NCBI RefSeq assembly: GCF_002094975.1
Contig: NZ_CP015283.1
Span: forward strand, 977,501-1,041,500
DNA: 64,000 nt
Reading direction: 5' to 3'
From: Streptococcus salivarius
GTDB taxonomy: Bacteria; Bacillota; Bacilli; Lactobacillales; Streptococcaceae
Part shown: piece after piece, positions 10,101 through 18,200 of the stretch
How the letters are laid out: every line of letters begins with the position of its first letter
Numbering within the stretch: position 1 is the stretch's first letter
The notes under the pieces: model-generated
The model's input: only the letters and a program-made list of their open reading frames with translations
What the model was told of the DNA's origin: nothing
Databases searched by the model: none
Program-made: the position numbers and the translations under genes

Positions 10101-10283
10101 GGTACTTATACCTTTACCAAACCTAGCTCTATCAAGGCTCAACCAAGTGTTGCTAGTCCAGAGTTAGCCTACTATGATAAAGGCATGTCCGTTCGCTATG
10201 ACAAGGTCCTTACAGCCGATGGACACACATGGTTATCTTATACGACTTATAGTGGTGCAAGACGCTATGTGGATATTTCTTAA
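7170..10283 (+). CDS. YSIRK-type secreted cell-wall protein with seven SH3b and three GBS-Bsp-like repeats
   Basis: This 1037-aa surface protein has a YSIRK signal peptide (RYSIRKYSFGAASVLIG). A Ser/Ala/Val/Glu-rich region follows (about 85-190). Then come SH3b-like domains near 199-260, 283-340, 466-523, 644-701, 822-880, 901-958 and 977-1037 (pattern MSVNYD...D...W.SY....G.RRYV), with GBS-Bsp-like domains near 354-447, 537-630 and 715-808. No LPXTG sorting signal or catalytic domain is seen, so it is probably held by SH3b binding to peptidoglycan. The ATG at 7170 was chosen over the GTG at 7155 because it starts closest to the signal peptide and has GAGAG upstream. Residues 474-829 contain a near-identical 178-aa tandem duplication. 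CcpA control is likely. Confidence 0.8.
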   Translation: MRKAYVFKERQRYSIRKYSFGAASVLIGTSLMLGGHTLAQEQANSTGSIMDYEVIVNNSEAPQIDQATSEAVTDVLNQPASRSEVPRPKLASSEVASSEASSVVASETASLEVPAEVAHSASAVASVASSEVASPRSEVSSVASSEVASETDRSAMSEAVEVRPTDREAVDTSLRTVLTNASQPGVDGPVTADGSLDIPSNGTFYFRRTTEIRTAPVMDIKPTFVFSAGDHVIYDKVLKRDDHQWISYIGYDYERYYADIAALKAENTSTTEATRDEAVPERGTYYFTKPADVKNQPSLTAKTEFNFDPGMSVNYDRSLLADNHRWISYTSYSGTRRYVDLGAVAEAVAKPRGDIAIESHDNGDFSVVISNVSDQNGVLGVSVPIWSEKNGQDDIIWYNATRLNNGNYKVNVSLSDHKNERGLYNVHLYYVETNGKLVGVGGTAYTVPAKVEETHTTTSYSLPDSGTYTFKERTGIKAEPRVASPELAYYDAGMSVNYDKIVSGDGYQWLSYLSYNGNRRYVAVAKLAQQESKPSGTINIENLSNLGFDVHITNVSGGDKAIQGVSVPVWTAKDGQDDLVWHQASRQSDGSYKVRINVSDHKSEAGEYIVHLYYVQDGKMVGIGGTSTTVPVQNATHHNLPASGSYTFTARTGIKAEPRVASPELAYYDAGMSVNYDKIVSGDGYEWLSYLSYNGNRRYVAVAKLAQQESKPSGTINIENLSNLGFDVHITNVSGGDKAIQGVSVPVWTAKDGQDDLVWHQASRQSDGSYKVRVNVSDHKAEAGEYIVHLYYVQDGKMVGIGGTSTTVPVQNATRHNLPASGSYTFTARTGIKTQPLVANPDVSYYDSGMSVNYDKVVNNDGYTWLSYLSYSGHRFYVAIAPTSVTKPVEQPVQPSTPSSGTYTFKERSSIKAEPSVASPELAYYDAGMSVNYDRLVTTDGHTWLSYVSYGGNRRYIAIDGKATAVAQPASPSLAATGTYTFTKPSSIKAQPSVASPELAYYDKGMSVRYDKVLTADGHTWLSYTTYSGARRYVDIS
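8589..9656 (+). repeat. 534-bp tandem duplication inside the surface protein gene
   Basis: Unit 1 (8589-9122) and unit 2 (9123-9656) are nearly identical at the DNA level and in frame (178 codons: one SH3b plus one GBS-Bsp-like domain). The few differences are mostly silent or conservative, which points to recent duplication or gene conversion. Confidence 0.9.
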
Positions 10284-10292
10284 GAGTTGTAA

Positions 10293-10323
10293 CATCACTC
10301 TCTTTTGAGGGTGGTGTTTTTTT
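10293..10323 (+). terminator. Rho-independent terminator
   Basis: CATCACTCTC (10293-10302) pairs with GAGGGTGGTG (10307-10316), with G-U pairs, and is followed by seven T. Confidence 0.9.
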
Positions 10324-10371
10324 AGTTTCAAGAGTTGAATCAATATATTGTTCAATATGCTTTAGAAACAT

Positions 10372-10400
10372 TTGCTGTAAATTAGCGAAAGTTATAAAAT
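10372..10400 (+). promoter_or_regulatory. Putative promoter of the first LytTR regulator gene
   Basis: TTGCTG (10372-10377) and TAAAAT (10395-10400) are 17 bases apart. No direct repeat of the LytTR type is seen, so this gene may be expressed constitutively. Confidence 0.4.
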
Positions 10401-10485
10401 CAAGGTGAAAGTATAGGATTCGTTCTATGAGTAACTAGCATCTTAAGTTATAGAATAAGGATGTTGTAATTAGAGGTGTTCAATT

Positions 10486-11238
10486 ATGTTAGATATTTTT
10501 GTTTTAGAAGAAGATTATTTTCAACAAGCTCGTCTTGAGGATGCTATCCACAAGTCTAAACAAATATATATTTTAAGAATTGGGAAGGTTGATTTATACG
10601 ATAAACCCAATCAATTATTAGAGCGTATTACGGAAAGGGGCTCGCATTTACTGTTTTTTCTAGATATTGGATCTGACAGTGATGTCGAAGGGGGAATATT
10701 GGTTGCTCAACAGATTCGTGAGCGAGATCCGTATGCAAGTATTGTTTTCATCACAGCACATCCCGAACTCCTACCTTCAACCTTTCAGTATCGCTTAGCT
10801 GCACTTGATTTTATTGACAAGAATTTGCCTGATATTGAATATGAAGATAGGATTATTTCTGATATTGGATTAGCACTTTCTAAAAATGGTCTGAGCCAAA
10901 TAGAGTGTGCTTTTACTATAGATACAAAGAATGCAACTATACAAGTTCCTTTTCATAAGATTCTCTATTTTGAAACATCTCCAACGGTTCATAAGGTAAT
11001 TCTTCATACAACAGAAGAGCAAATTGAGTTCTATGGTCAATTATCAAAAGTTGTAAAACAAGATTGCAGACTATATAAATGCCATAAATCATTTGTTGTA
11101 AATCCCGAAAACATTGTGAGATTGGACAAAGAATTAGGTGTTATTTATTTTGAAAACGGAGAGTCATGCTTGGTTTCGAAAGCTAAACAAAAAGAGATTG
11201 TTGCTAAGATGCTTGTTCCAAAATCCATGGCAGTTTGA
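10486..11238 (+). CDS. LytTR-family response regulator without an adjacent kinase
   Basis: This 250-aa DNA-binding regulator has a receiver domain (about 1-125) with acidic residues E8-E9-D10, phospho-acceptor D60 (FFLDI), a TAH switch motif and a DK lysine. A C-terminal LytTR domain follows (about 145-245, with FHKILYFET and CHKSFVVNPENI). It resembles the regulator at 12281 along its whole length and belongs to the AgrA/ComE/BlpR/FasA group. No histidine kinase gene adjoins it, so it may share the kinase at 13012. GAGGTG lies about 9 bases before the ATG. Its neighbour downstream has a LytTR-type promoter. Confidence 0.85.
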   Translation: MLDIFVLEEDYFQQARLEDAIHKSKQIYILRIGKVDLYDKPNQLLERITERGSHLLFFLDIGSDSDVEGGILVAQQIRERDPYASIVFITAHPELLPSTFQYRLAALDFIDKNLPDIEYEDRIISDIGLALSKNGLSQIECAFTIDTKNATIQVPFHKILYFETSPTVHKVILHTTEEQIEFYGQLSKVVKQDCRLYKCHKSFVVNPENIVRLDKELGVIYFENGESCLVSKAKQKEIVAKMLVPKSMAV

Positions 11239-11273
11239 TGTATATAGTATTTTTATTTTAAATGTTATTTTCT

Positions 11274-11690
11274 GATTATGACGAAAAAACGACTGTTTAT
11301 GACTTCAATGAAAAATTTAGCTTTCTATATATTATAATAATCTCGTAAATTATCAGAAAAGGAATCTCACTCATGAAAAATACAAGTAAACTTATTGGTA
11401 TCCTATCAGCTCTAATTGTAGTTATCCTTGCTGTCTTCTTGGTGACTAAGTTTAATAGTCATGAGTCAGCGCGTGTTAGCACAAGTAGTAGCCCAGCTAA
11501 AACGGTTAAGAAATCATCTTCAAGCTCAAGCAAAGCTGTTAAGAAGGATAAGAAATCAGCTCAATCATCAACTTCAGCAGTTTCAAATGAAGAAAATGAC
11601 AATCAGGCTTCAGCAGTAGCACCTAAAGCTTCTTCTCAAGAACAAGCTCAAGCAGGAACTGCAGATGGCGGACAAGTGGCTGAAGCAGCA
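11274..11690 (+). repeat. Duplicated segment, copy 1 (promoter plus 5' half of gene)
   Basis: This stretch and 14330-14748 are highly similar from the LytTR repeats, through the leader, to the end of the Ser/Lys linker coding region; similarity stops where the C-terminal domains begin. Confidence 0.8.
11275..11338 (+). promoter_or_regulatory. LytTR-type direct-repeat promoter A
   Basis: ATTATGAC (11275-11282) and TTTATGAC (11296-11303) are repeated with a 21-base period, i.e. two helical turns. The -10 TATAAT (11333-11338) starts 29 bases after the second repeat. There is no canonical -35, as expected of an activator-dependent promoter. The geometry matches sites B and C exactly. Confidence 0.75.
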
Positions 11691-12038
11691 GCTGGATCAG
11701 ACAAGGTTAAATCTGAAAAGAATACAAATAATAGTCAATCATCGCTTGACTTTGGTGCCCTTGATAATGGTGATATTAGCTCTCTTGTGGGAACTTGGAC
11801 TAATGCGAATGGTGAATCAGTTACAATTAACGCTGATGGTACAATTATTAAAAACTCAACAGGTTATACTGCTCAATTGAAGCCTCAAAGAGTTTCAGAT
11901 AATATTTTTTATGCAGGAGTATTCTCAGATACAAGCTCAGCTGCATTGAGAGCGATTTCTGGAGGTAGTAACGGCTCTGATTACCTTGTTATTGGTCAAG
12001 ACCAAACTGCTGAAGGTTTCCCTTATTATCGTAACTAG
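11373..12038 (+). CDS. Membrane-anchored secreted protein with Ser/Lys linker and DUF6287-like domain
   Basis: This 221-aa protein has one N-terminal membrane helix (about 7-27, LIGILSALIVVILAVFLV), a Ser/Lys/Ala-rich linker (about 35-125) and a C-terminal domain (about 126-220, DNGDISSLVGTWTNANGE) like that of the lipoprotein at 5836. The helix has no lipobox, so it probably stays as a signal anchor. The N-terminal helix and linker are nearly identical to those of the protein at 14429, whose C-terminal domain is different. Transcription should depend on the LytTR-type promoter A. Function is unknown; export and an envelope location are inferred. Confidence 0.75.
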   Translation: MKNTSKLIGILSALIVVILAVFLVTKFNSHESARVSTSSSPAKTVKKSSSSSSKAVKKDKKSAQSSTSAVSNEENDNQASAVAPKASSQEQAQAGTADGGQVAEAAAGSDKVKSEKNTNNSQSSLDFGALDNGDISSLVGTWTNANGESVTINADGTIIKNSTGYTAQLKPQRVSDNIFYAGVFSDTSSAALRAISGGSNGSDYLVIGQDQTAEGFPYYRN

Positions 12039-12067
12039 TACGAAAAAAGATTGCTATTTATGAACTG

Positions 12068-12116
12068 CACCCCAAAAGTTAGACAGATAAAATCTAACTT
12101 TGTGGGGTGTTTTTTA
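12068..12116 (+). terminator. Long terminator hairpin
   Basis: CACCCC...AGTTAGA (12068-12083) pairs with TCTAACT...GGGGTG (12093-12109), followed by a T run. The arms resemble ends of IS3-family elements that I recall from streptococci, so this may be a captured IS end used as a terminator; that part is a guess. Confidence 0.85.
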
Positions 12117-12280
12117 ATTGATTGAAGTGAAAAATGTTACAAACTATTGTCTTTTTCGTAACAAAAATGTAAAATAAGTAAAGAGAACAATAAATCTCAT
12201 TTTGAATAAGAGGGATTCGTTTATTAAAGGAACTGCTCCACCTTGGATCTATCTTAAGATTATGCTAGAGGAGTTATGTT

Positions 12281-13015
12281 ATGCTTAACATCTATGTTTT
12301 AGAGGATCATTTTATCCAACAAAATCGTATTGAAGAGGTTATTCATACGATTCTTAAGAAAAATAACATTAAAGTGGGCGACTTTGAGGTTTTTGACAAA
12401 CCCAATCAACTGTTAGACTTTATTACCGAGCGAGGGTCTCATCAGCTCTTTTTCCTAGACATTCAGATTAAAGACGATACTAAAAAAGGCTTGGAAGTTG
12501 CAAAGCAGATTCGCAAGAGTGACCCCTATGCCAATATTGTTTTCTTCACGACTCATTCAGAGTATCTTCCCTTAACTTTTCAATACCAACTGGCAGCTCT
12601 AGACTTTATTGACAAGTCTTTGGAGGGCGAGGACTTTCAAAAGCGTCTGGAAAGTATTATCTTATTAACCTGCAAAAAGATACAGAGTCAGAATCCAGAA
12701 GACGCTTTTCGGATTGAGAATGTTAAGACCGTTATTCAGGTTCCCTTTCATGATATCTTGTACTTTGAGACCTCGGATATCGTCCACAAGGTTATCCTTT
12801 ATACTAAAGAGGAGCAGATTGAGTTTTATGGCAGTCTCTCTCAAATTGAAAAGAGTGACCCTAGACTGTTTAAATGTCATAAGTCCTTCCTAGTTAATCC
12901 AGAAAATATCATCAAATTAGATAAAAGTACGGGGACGGTCTATTTTGAAAATGGTGGCGTTTGCTATGTTTCAAAGTTGAAACTAAAGAAATTACTTGAG
13001 AGAATTAGCCTATGA
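12281..13015 (+). CDS. LytTR-family response regulator (ComE/BlpR/FasA-like)
   Basis: This 244-aa protein has a receiver domain with E8-D9, phospho-acceptor D60 (FFLDI) and the switch residues TTH and DK. A LytTR domain (about 145-240, FHDILYFET, CHKSFLVNPENI) binds direct repeats in DNA. The gene overlaps the kinase gene by 4 bases (ATGA), so the two are translationally coupled as a two-component system. GAGGAG lies about 8 bases before the ATG. The three direct-repeat promoters in this island (11275, 14331, 15113) are its probable targets, shared or disputed with the paralogue at 10486. Confidence 0.88.
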   Translation: MLNIYVLEDHFIQQNRIEEVIHTILKKNNIKVGDFEVFDKPNQLLDFITERGSHQLFFLDIQIKDDTKKGLEVAKQIRKSDPYANIVFFTTHSEYLPLTFQYQLAALDFIDKSLEGEDFQKRLESIILLTCKKIQSQNPEDAFRIENVKTVIQVPFHDILYFETSDIVHKVILYTKEEQIEFYGSLSQIEKSDPRLFKCHKSFLVNPENIIKLDKSTGTVYFENGGVCYVSKLKLKKLLERISL

Positions 13016-14331
13016 CAGCGATTAATTTTGTGTTGGATAATCTAGACTTTTTAGCGGAGATTATCCTCTTTATTCTCATTTATCAATATATTACCTCCGA
13101 GAAGATAAAGCTAAGATGGTATATCATCATCCCCTTGATTATCCGATTTTTGTTTGTGCTTTCTCCAGTCCTATCCTATGTTTTAGGGCATGCCTTCTTG
13201 GTTGTTTATTCCCTTTACAGAAATCGTTATGGCAATAGGTTATTAGATATTTTCTATGGCTTGTTTCCAATCGTCATAGAAAGTCTTGTTCACAATCTTA
13301 TTATTTATGGGATTGCCTTAGTCATCAATCGACATTATCTGATTGTGCTGAATCATTTTCATTTAAACCTTGTCACTGAGTTGCCAGTCTTTCCTGTGTT
13401 TTGGTTAATCATTAAGACCTTAAAAGTAGATTTCAAAGCGCTGAACTATGGTTTTAGAAAGTCATTTTCAAAGTACTTTTTATTGCTTATAGATATATCA
13501 ATGTTATCTTATGCCCTCCTTCTCCAATATATTACCTTTTTTGTGCAACAGATCCCTGGAGGAAGAGATTGGCATGTTTATCTCGTGGTGACCTATGCTT
13601 TACTCTTTCTTGCGACCCTTGTTTACATTAATGCGACTTTCAGCGAAAGACTAAAAGAAGAAGTCCTACTCCAAAAAGATAGGCAAATGAGTGATTTGGC
13701 TCATTATAGTCAACAAATCGAGCAACTCTATACTGATCTTCGTCGATTTAGGCATGATTACTTAAATATCTTGTCTAGTATCAAATATGGCATTGACTCC
13801 AAAGATATAGCTATCATTTCCGATATCTACGATAACATCCTTGAAAAAACAAAGACTCGGATTGAGGGGAAACAGTACGAAATTGCCAACTTGATTAATA
13901 TTAAAGATGAAGCCGTTAAAGGTGTCTTGGCTAGTAAAGTCTTGGAAGCACAAGACCAGTCTATTACCGTTCACCTTGAGGTCAGCGACGTCTTTGAAGT
14001 ATCGAGGATGGAATTGTTGGATTTCATAACAGTGCTATCCATTTTTTTGGATAATGCTATTGAGGCTAGTTTGGATAGCATTACTAAAGAAGTAACCATT
14101 GCTCTTATCAGTAGCGATACAAAGGTAGTAATAGTAGAGAATACCATTGCTCAAGAATCTATCAATACAGTCGGCATCTTTAAACTTGGTCGCTCAAGTA
14201 AAGGAGAAGGACGTGGTATAGGTTTGTCCACTGTTCGAGAGATTTTAGGGAAGTATCCTAATTGTTCTTTGTCAACACAATCTAAAGACTATCGTTTTAA
14301 ACAGACACTAAAAATAGAAGATGTGGTCTGA
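13012..14331 (+). CDS. HPK10-type sensor histidine kinase (AgrC/ComD-like)
   Basis: This 439-aa membrane kinase has about six membrane helices in residues 1-205, a coiled linker, an H-box with RRFRHDYLNIL (His near 245), an N-box LDNAIEAS and a G-box GRGIGLSTVREIL of the GHKL ATPase fold. Kinases of this type usually sense exported peptides. It overlaps the response regulator gene by 4 bases. I found no convincing double-glycine or other pheromone gene next to it, so its signal is unknown. Its stop codon overlaps the first repeat of the next LytTR-type promoter. Confidence 0.9.
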   Translation: MTAINFVLDNLDFLAEIILFILIYQYITSEKIKLRWYIIIPLIIRFLFVLSPVLSYVLGHAFLVVYSLYRNRYGNRLLDIFYGLFPIVIESLVHNLIIYGIALVINRHYLIVLNHFHLNLVTELPVFPVFWLIIKTLKVDFKALNYGFRKSFSKYFLLLIDISMLSYALLLQYITFFVQQIPGGRDWHVYLVVTYALLFLATLVYINATFSERLKEEVLLQKDRQMSDLAHYSQQIEQLYTDLRRFRHDYLNILSSIKYGIDSKDIAIISDIYDNILEKTKTRIEGKQYEIANLINIKDEAVKGVLASKVLEAQDQSITVHLEVSDVFEVSRMELLDFITVLSIFLDNAIEASLDSITKEVTIALISSDTKVVIVENTIAQESINTVGIFKLGRSSKGEGRGIGLSTVREILGKYPNCSLSTQSKDYRFKQTLKIEDVV

Positions 14332-14748
14332 TTATGACGGAAAAAACACCGTTTATGACTTCAATGAAAAATTTAACTGTCTATATATTATAATAACCTA
14401 GTAAATTATCAGAAAAGGAATATCACTCATGAAAAATACAAGTAAACTCATTGGTATCCTATCAGCTCTAATTGTAGTTATCCTTGCTGTCTTCTTAGTG
14501 ACTATGTTTAATAGTCATGAGTCGGCGCGTGTTAACACAAGTAGTAGCCCAGCCAAGACGGTCAAGAAATCATCTTCAAGCTCAAGTAAAGCTGTTAAGA
14601 AGGATAAGAAAACAGCTAAATCATCATCTTCAGCAGTTTCAAATGAAGAAAATGACAATCAGGCTTCAGCAGTAGCACCTAAAGCTTCTTCTCAAAAACA
14701 AGCCCAAGCAGGAACTACAGATGGTGGACAAGTGGTTGAATCTACAAC
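14330..14748 (+). repeat. Duplicated segment, copy 2
   Basis: Partner of 11274-11690. The pair flanks the second regulator-kinase operon as direct repeats about 3 kb apart, so recombination between them could delete or amplify that operon. Confidence 0.8.
14331..14394 (+). promoter_or_regulatory. LytTR-type direct-repeat promoter B
   Basis: ATTATGAC (14331-14338) and TTTATGAC (14352-14359) have a 21-base period; the -10 TATAAT is at 14389-14394, 29 bases after the second repeat. The first repeat shares one base with the stop codon of the kinase gene. Confidence 0.75.
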
Positions 14749-14995
14749 ACCAGCTTCTCAAGTTGGAGGAGTTGAAGGTGGTCGAGGTGCATGGACAGCA
14801 ACTTCTGGAACATTGACACTTGATGAGGAAACACCTGTTTATGCTGCTCCAGATAAAGATAGCGGAGCAGTTTCTACACTTCCTGCCGGAGATGTTGACT
14901 GGGATAAATATGAAATTTTACCTGATGGAAACTGGTATAGTTTTGTTAAGAATGGCCAACGTTATTATATTTCATATTCAGATGTAGGACATTGA
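14429..14995 (+). CDS. Membrane-anchored secreted protein with SH3-like C-terminal domain
   Basis: This 188-aa protein is a twin of the one at 11373: residues 1 to about 105 (signal-anchor helix and Ser/Lys linker) are almost identical. The C-terminus (about 120-188) is instead a small SH3-like domain (TPVYAAPDKDSGAV..LPAGD..W....LPDGNWYSF...GQRYYI). Such domains often bind cell-wall components, but the ligand here is unknown. It follows the kinase gene closely and has its own LytTR-type promoter B. A clear terminator follows. Confidence 0.75.
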   Translation: MKNTSKLIGILSALIVVILAVFLVTMFNSHESARVNTSSSPAKTVKKSSSSSSKAVKKDKKTAKSSSSAVSNEENDNQASAVAPKASSQKQAQAGTTDGGQVVESTTPASQVGGVEGGRGAWTATSGTLTLDEETPVYAAPDKDSGAVSTLPAGDVDWDKYEILPDGNWYSFVKNGQRYYISYSDVGH

Positions 14996-15013
14996 TAAAT
15001 GATTTAAAAAGCA

Positions 15014-15049
15014 AACATGATAACTCGTATAAAGTTATCATGTTTTTTA
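15014..15049 (+). terminator. Rho-independent terminator
   Basis: ACATGATAACT (15015-15025) pairs perfectly with AGTTATCATGT (15033-15043), followed by a T run. Confidence 0.92.
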
Positions 15050-15112
15050 TGTTTCCCTCTACTTTTCCTAACAAAATTACGAATAAATAAGTATGGCTTG
15101 CTTCGGCTTTCG

Positions 15113-15176
15113 ATTATGACAAAAATCGGACAGTTTATGATTTAAGTGAGAACAAGCCAAATAAATTTGGTATACT
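15113..15176 (+). promoter_or_regulatory. LytTR-type direct-repeat promoter C
   Basis: ATTATGAC (15113-15120) and TTTATGAT (15134-15141) have a 21-base period. The extended -10 TGGTATACT (TATACT at 15171-15176) starts 29 bases after the second repeat, as at sites A and B, although the surrounding DNA is otherwise not similar. Confidence 0.72.
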
Positions 15177-15285
15177 AATGGGTAAGTGAGAAATATTTAG
15201 TAATATTCTGTAAAGTACTTGTAATATTTGTCACCGAGTGTTACAATCAACCTGTAACATCAATTCGATAGAGAGAATAATTGAT

Positions 15286-18200
15286 ATGAAACGAGAAAAA
15301 TTTTTACACGAACAACAACGTTTTTCCATTCGTAAATATTCATTTGGGGCAGCATCAGTTCTTTTAGGAGCTAGTTTGGTCTTTGCGGGGCAAGCTTTGG
15401 CTGATGAGCATCATGAGGTTTCAACACCTTCAGATGCTTCTTTGCGTGCTATCTCAGATAGTGATGCTGTGACAGCAGCTGATATTTTCAGTGGTGTAGC
15501 AACAGATGGGGCAGCGTCAAGTGAGAAAGCTAGCCAAGTCTCAACAACTAGTCAAACCGCCAGTGAAACTGCCACTAGCGAGGCTACGAGTGAAGTGAGT
15601 GCTAGTACCTCACAAGTAGCAGATAAAACTTCTGAATCAACAGTTGCCAGCTCAGAAGCCACAAGTGGTACAAATACTTCGTCTGAAACAGCTACTAACT
15701 TTGATGTATCTGCCTTAACGAGAGCAGCTGTCAATACTAGTTTGGTGAGCCAACCGGCTACAACTACAGCAAGCGACCTCCCAAGCCAAGGAACTTATGT
15801 CTACAAGGAACGTACAGAGGTTAAGAATCAACCTAAGGTTTCTGCCAAGGCTGAATTTTATGTAAATCCAGGGGATAGCGTCTTTTACGATCAAGTCGTG
15901 ACAGCTGATGGTTACCAATGGATTAGCTACAAATCATACTCTGGTGTGCGTCGTTATGCTCCAGTGAAACCAGTTGCAGCTGGTAGTGGTAACGGTAATA
16001 GTGGTAATGGGGATGGCAAACCTTCTAATGGCGCTCAAGCCACAACAGGTGCTTTGAATATCCCAGCGACAGGAACTTACTACTTTACACGTGACACAAA
16101 TATTAAGAAGGAACCAAAAGCAGATCTCAAACCTACTTTTGTTTTCGGCAAGGGTGACCATGTCATCTATGATAAAGTTTTGACAGCTGATAATCACCAA
16201 TGGATTTCTTACCTTGGTTATGACTATGTTCGCTATTATGCCGATATTGCGACTTTGACACCAGCCAAAGCTGAAACACCAACTGTTAAACCAACAGAAA
16301 CTAATCAAGCAAAACCAGAAACTACTGGTGCTGAAAAGCTTCCAGCAAGTGGTACTTATAATGTGACACGTAGCTTGAATGTTAAAAACGAACCTAAGGC
16401 TTCTGCAGATACACTTTACACCTTGGAAAAAGGCTACAAAGTGAACTATGACAAGGTATTGACTGCGGATAACCACCAATGGATTTCTTACATTAGTTAC
16501 AGTGGTACACGTCGTTATGTGGATATTGCGGCTTTGAAAACGACTGAGTCTAAACCGGTGGCTCCTAAAGATGGGGTTAAACCTGCTCCAAAACCTGAAC
16601 TTACGCCAGAGAAAACTACTGATAATTCAGAAGTGACAGAAGTACTTGAAATCCCAGACAAAGGGACTTATCACTTTAAGAAAACTGCTAATGTGAAATC
16701 TGAACCTAAAGTTTCCTCTAAGACTGAATTTACTTTCGAAAATGGTGATTCCTTGTCATATGATAAGGTTATGTTGGCAGATGGTCACCAATGGATTTCT
16801 TACAAGAGTTTTAGTGGTGCTCGTCGCTATGTTGATATTGCTAAAGTAGAGGTTAGTCAAGACAAAGCTGGTACTACAACAAGCGAGTCAGATCTTAAAC
16901 CAAACCAACCGGTTGCTTCAGAGAATGTTAAACCAGTAGATAATAAGCCTATGGAAACCAAACCAGTCGATAAACCGGCTGAAAAACCAGCAGTGACAGG
17001 AGCTGATAAACTTCCTTCAAGTGGGCGTTACAACTTTACTAAGACTGTAGATGTTAAGGACGAACCAAAGGTGTCAGCCAAGACTGAGTTTGTTTTTATG
17101 AATGGCGATTCTGTCTTTTATGATAAGGTTTTGACAGCGGACAATCATCAATGGATTTCTTATGTCAGCTACAGTGGTAAACGTCGTTATGTTGATGTTG
17201 CGACTGTGAAAGTAACAACAAACAAGCCAGTTGAGTCTAAACCGACTGAAAATAAACTTACCGGTAAGCTTAACATTGAAAATATGACTGAAAATGGCTT
17301 TGATGTGGTTATTACTGAGGTTTCAGGTGCAGGTAAGGCTATCCAGGAAGTACTTGTTCCTGTCTGGTCTGACAAAGACGGTCAAGACGACCTCAAATGG
17401 CCATCTGCAAGTAAACAAGCAGATGGTAGCTACAAGACACATGTATCTATCAGCGATCACAAGAATAATCGTGGTGATTACACTGTCCACCTCTACTATA
17501 AGATTGATGGTAAACTTCAAGGTGTTGGTGGCACTCATACCAGTGTTCCAGTTCTTCAAGATCTTAGCCACCAATTGACCAATAACGGTTCTTACTACAG
17601 TGTTCGTGGTAAATACGATGATATTATCATTGTCAATAAAAAACATGGTCTTTCTAAGGACTATAACCCAGGTGAGAATCCTACAGCTAAAGCAGCTTTT
17701 GTTCGTCTTCGTGACGATATGATTAACCAAGGTTTGAATGTTGGACGTTCATACAGTGGTTTCCGTTCTTATGACTATCAAAAGACTCTTTACGATAACT
17801 ATGTTAGCCGTGATGGTCAGGCAACTGCGGACCGTTACTCAGCTCGTCCTGGATATAGTGAACACCAAACTGGTTTGGTCTTTGATTTGACCGATAAATC
17901 TGGTAATTTGCTTGAAGATTCACGTGCTAGCCAATGGCTTAAAGACAATGCACATAACTATGGCTTTATCGTGCGTTTCCAAGCAGGTAAAGAAGCTTCA
18001 ACTGGCTACATGCCAGAAGCATGGCACATCCGCTATGTGGGTAAAGAAGCTAAAGACATCCACGATTCAGGTTTGAGTTTGGAAGAATACTTCGGTATCG
18101 AAGGTGGCGATTATGCTGCTAGCAGCAAACCTGCTGAAAGTAAACCAGCCACTACAGGTGCTATCAACCTTCCAGCGACAGGCACTTATACCTTTACAGG

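Noticed and set aside
12068..12116. Hairpin resembling the end of an IS3-family element
   Set aside because: Only one hairpin and no transposase remnant are present, so it is reported as a terminator and the IS origin left as a guess.
12134..12172. 12-codon hydrophobic frame (MLQTIVFFVTKM) upstream of the second LytTR regulator, considered as a signal peptide gene
   Set aside because: No convincing ribosome-binding site, no leader or processing motif, and too short for known exported pheromone precursors.
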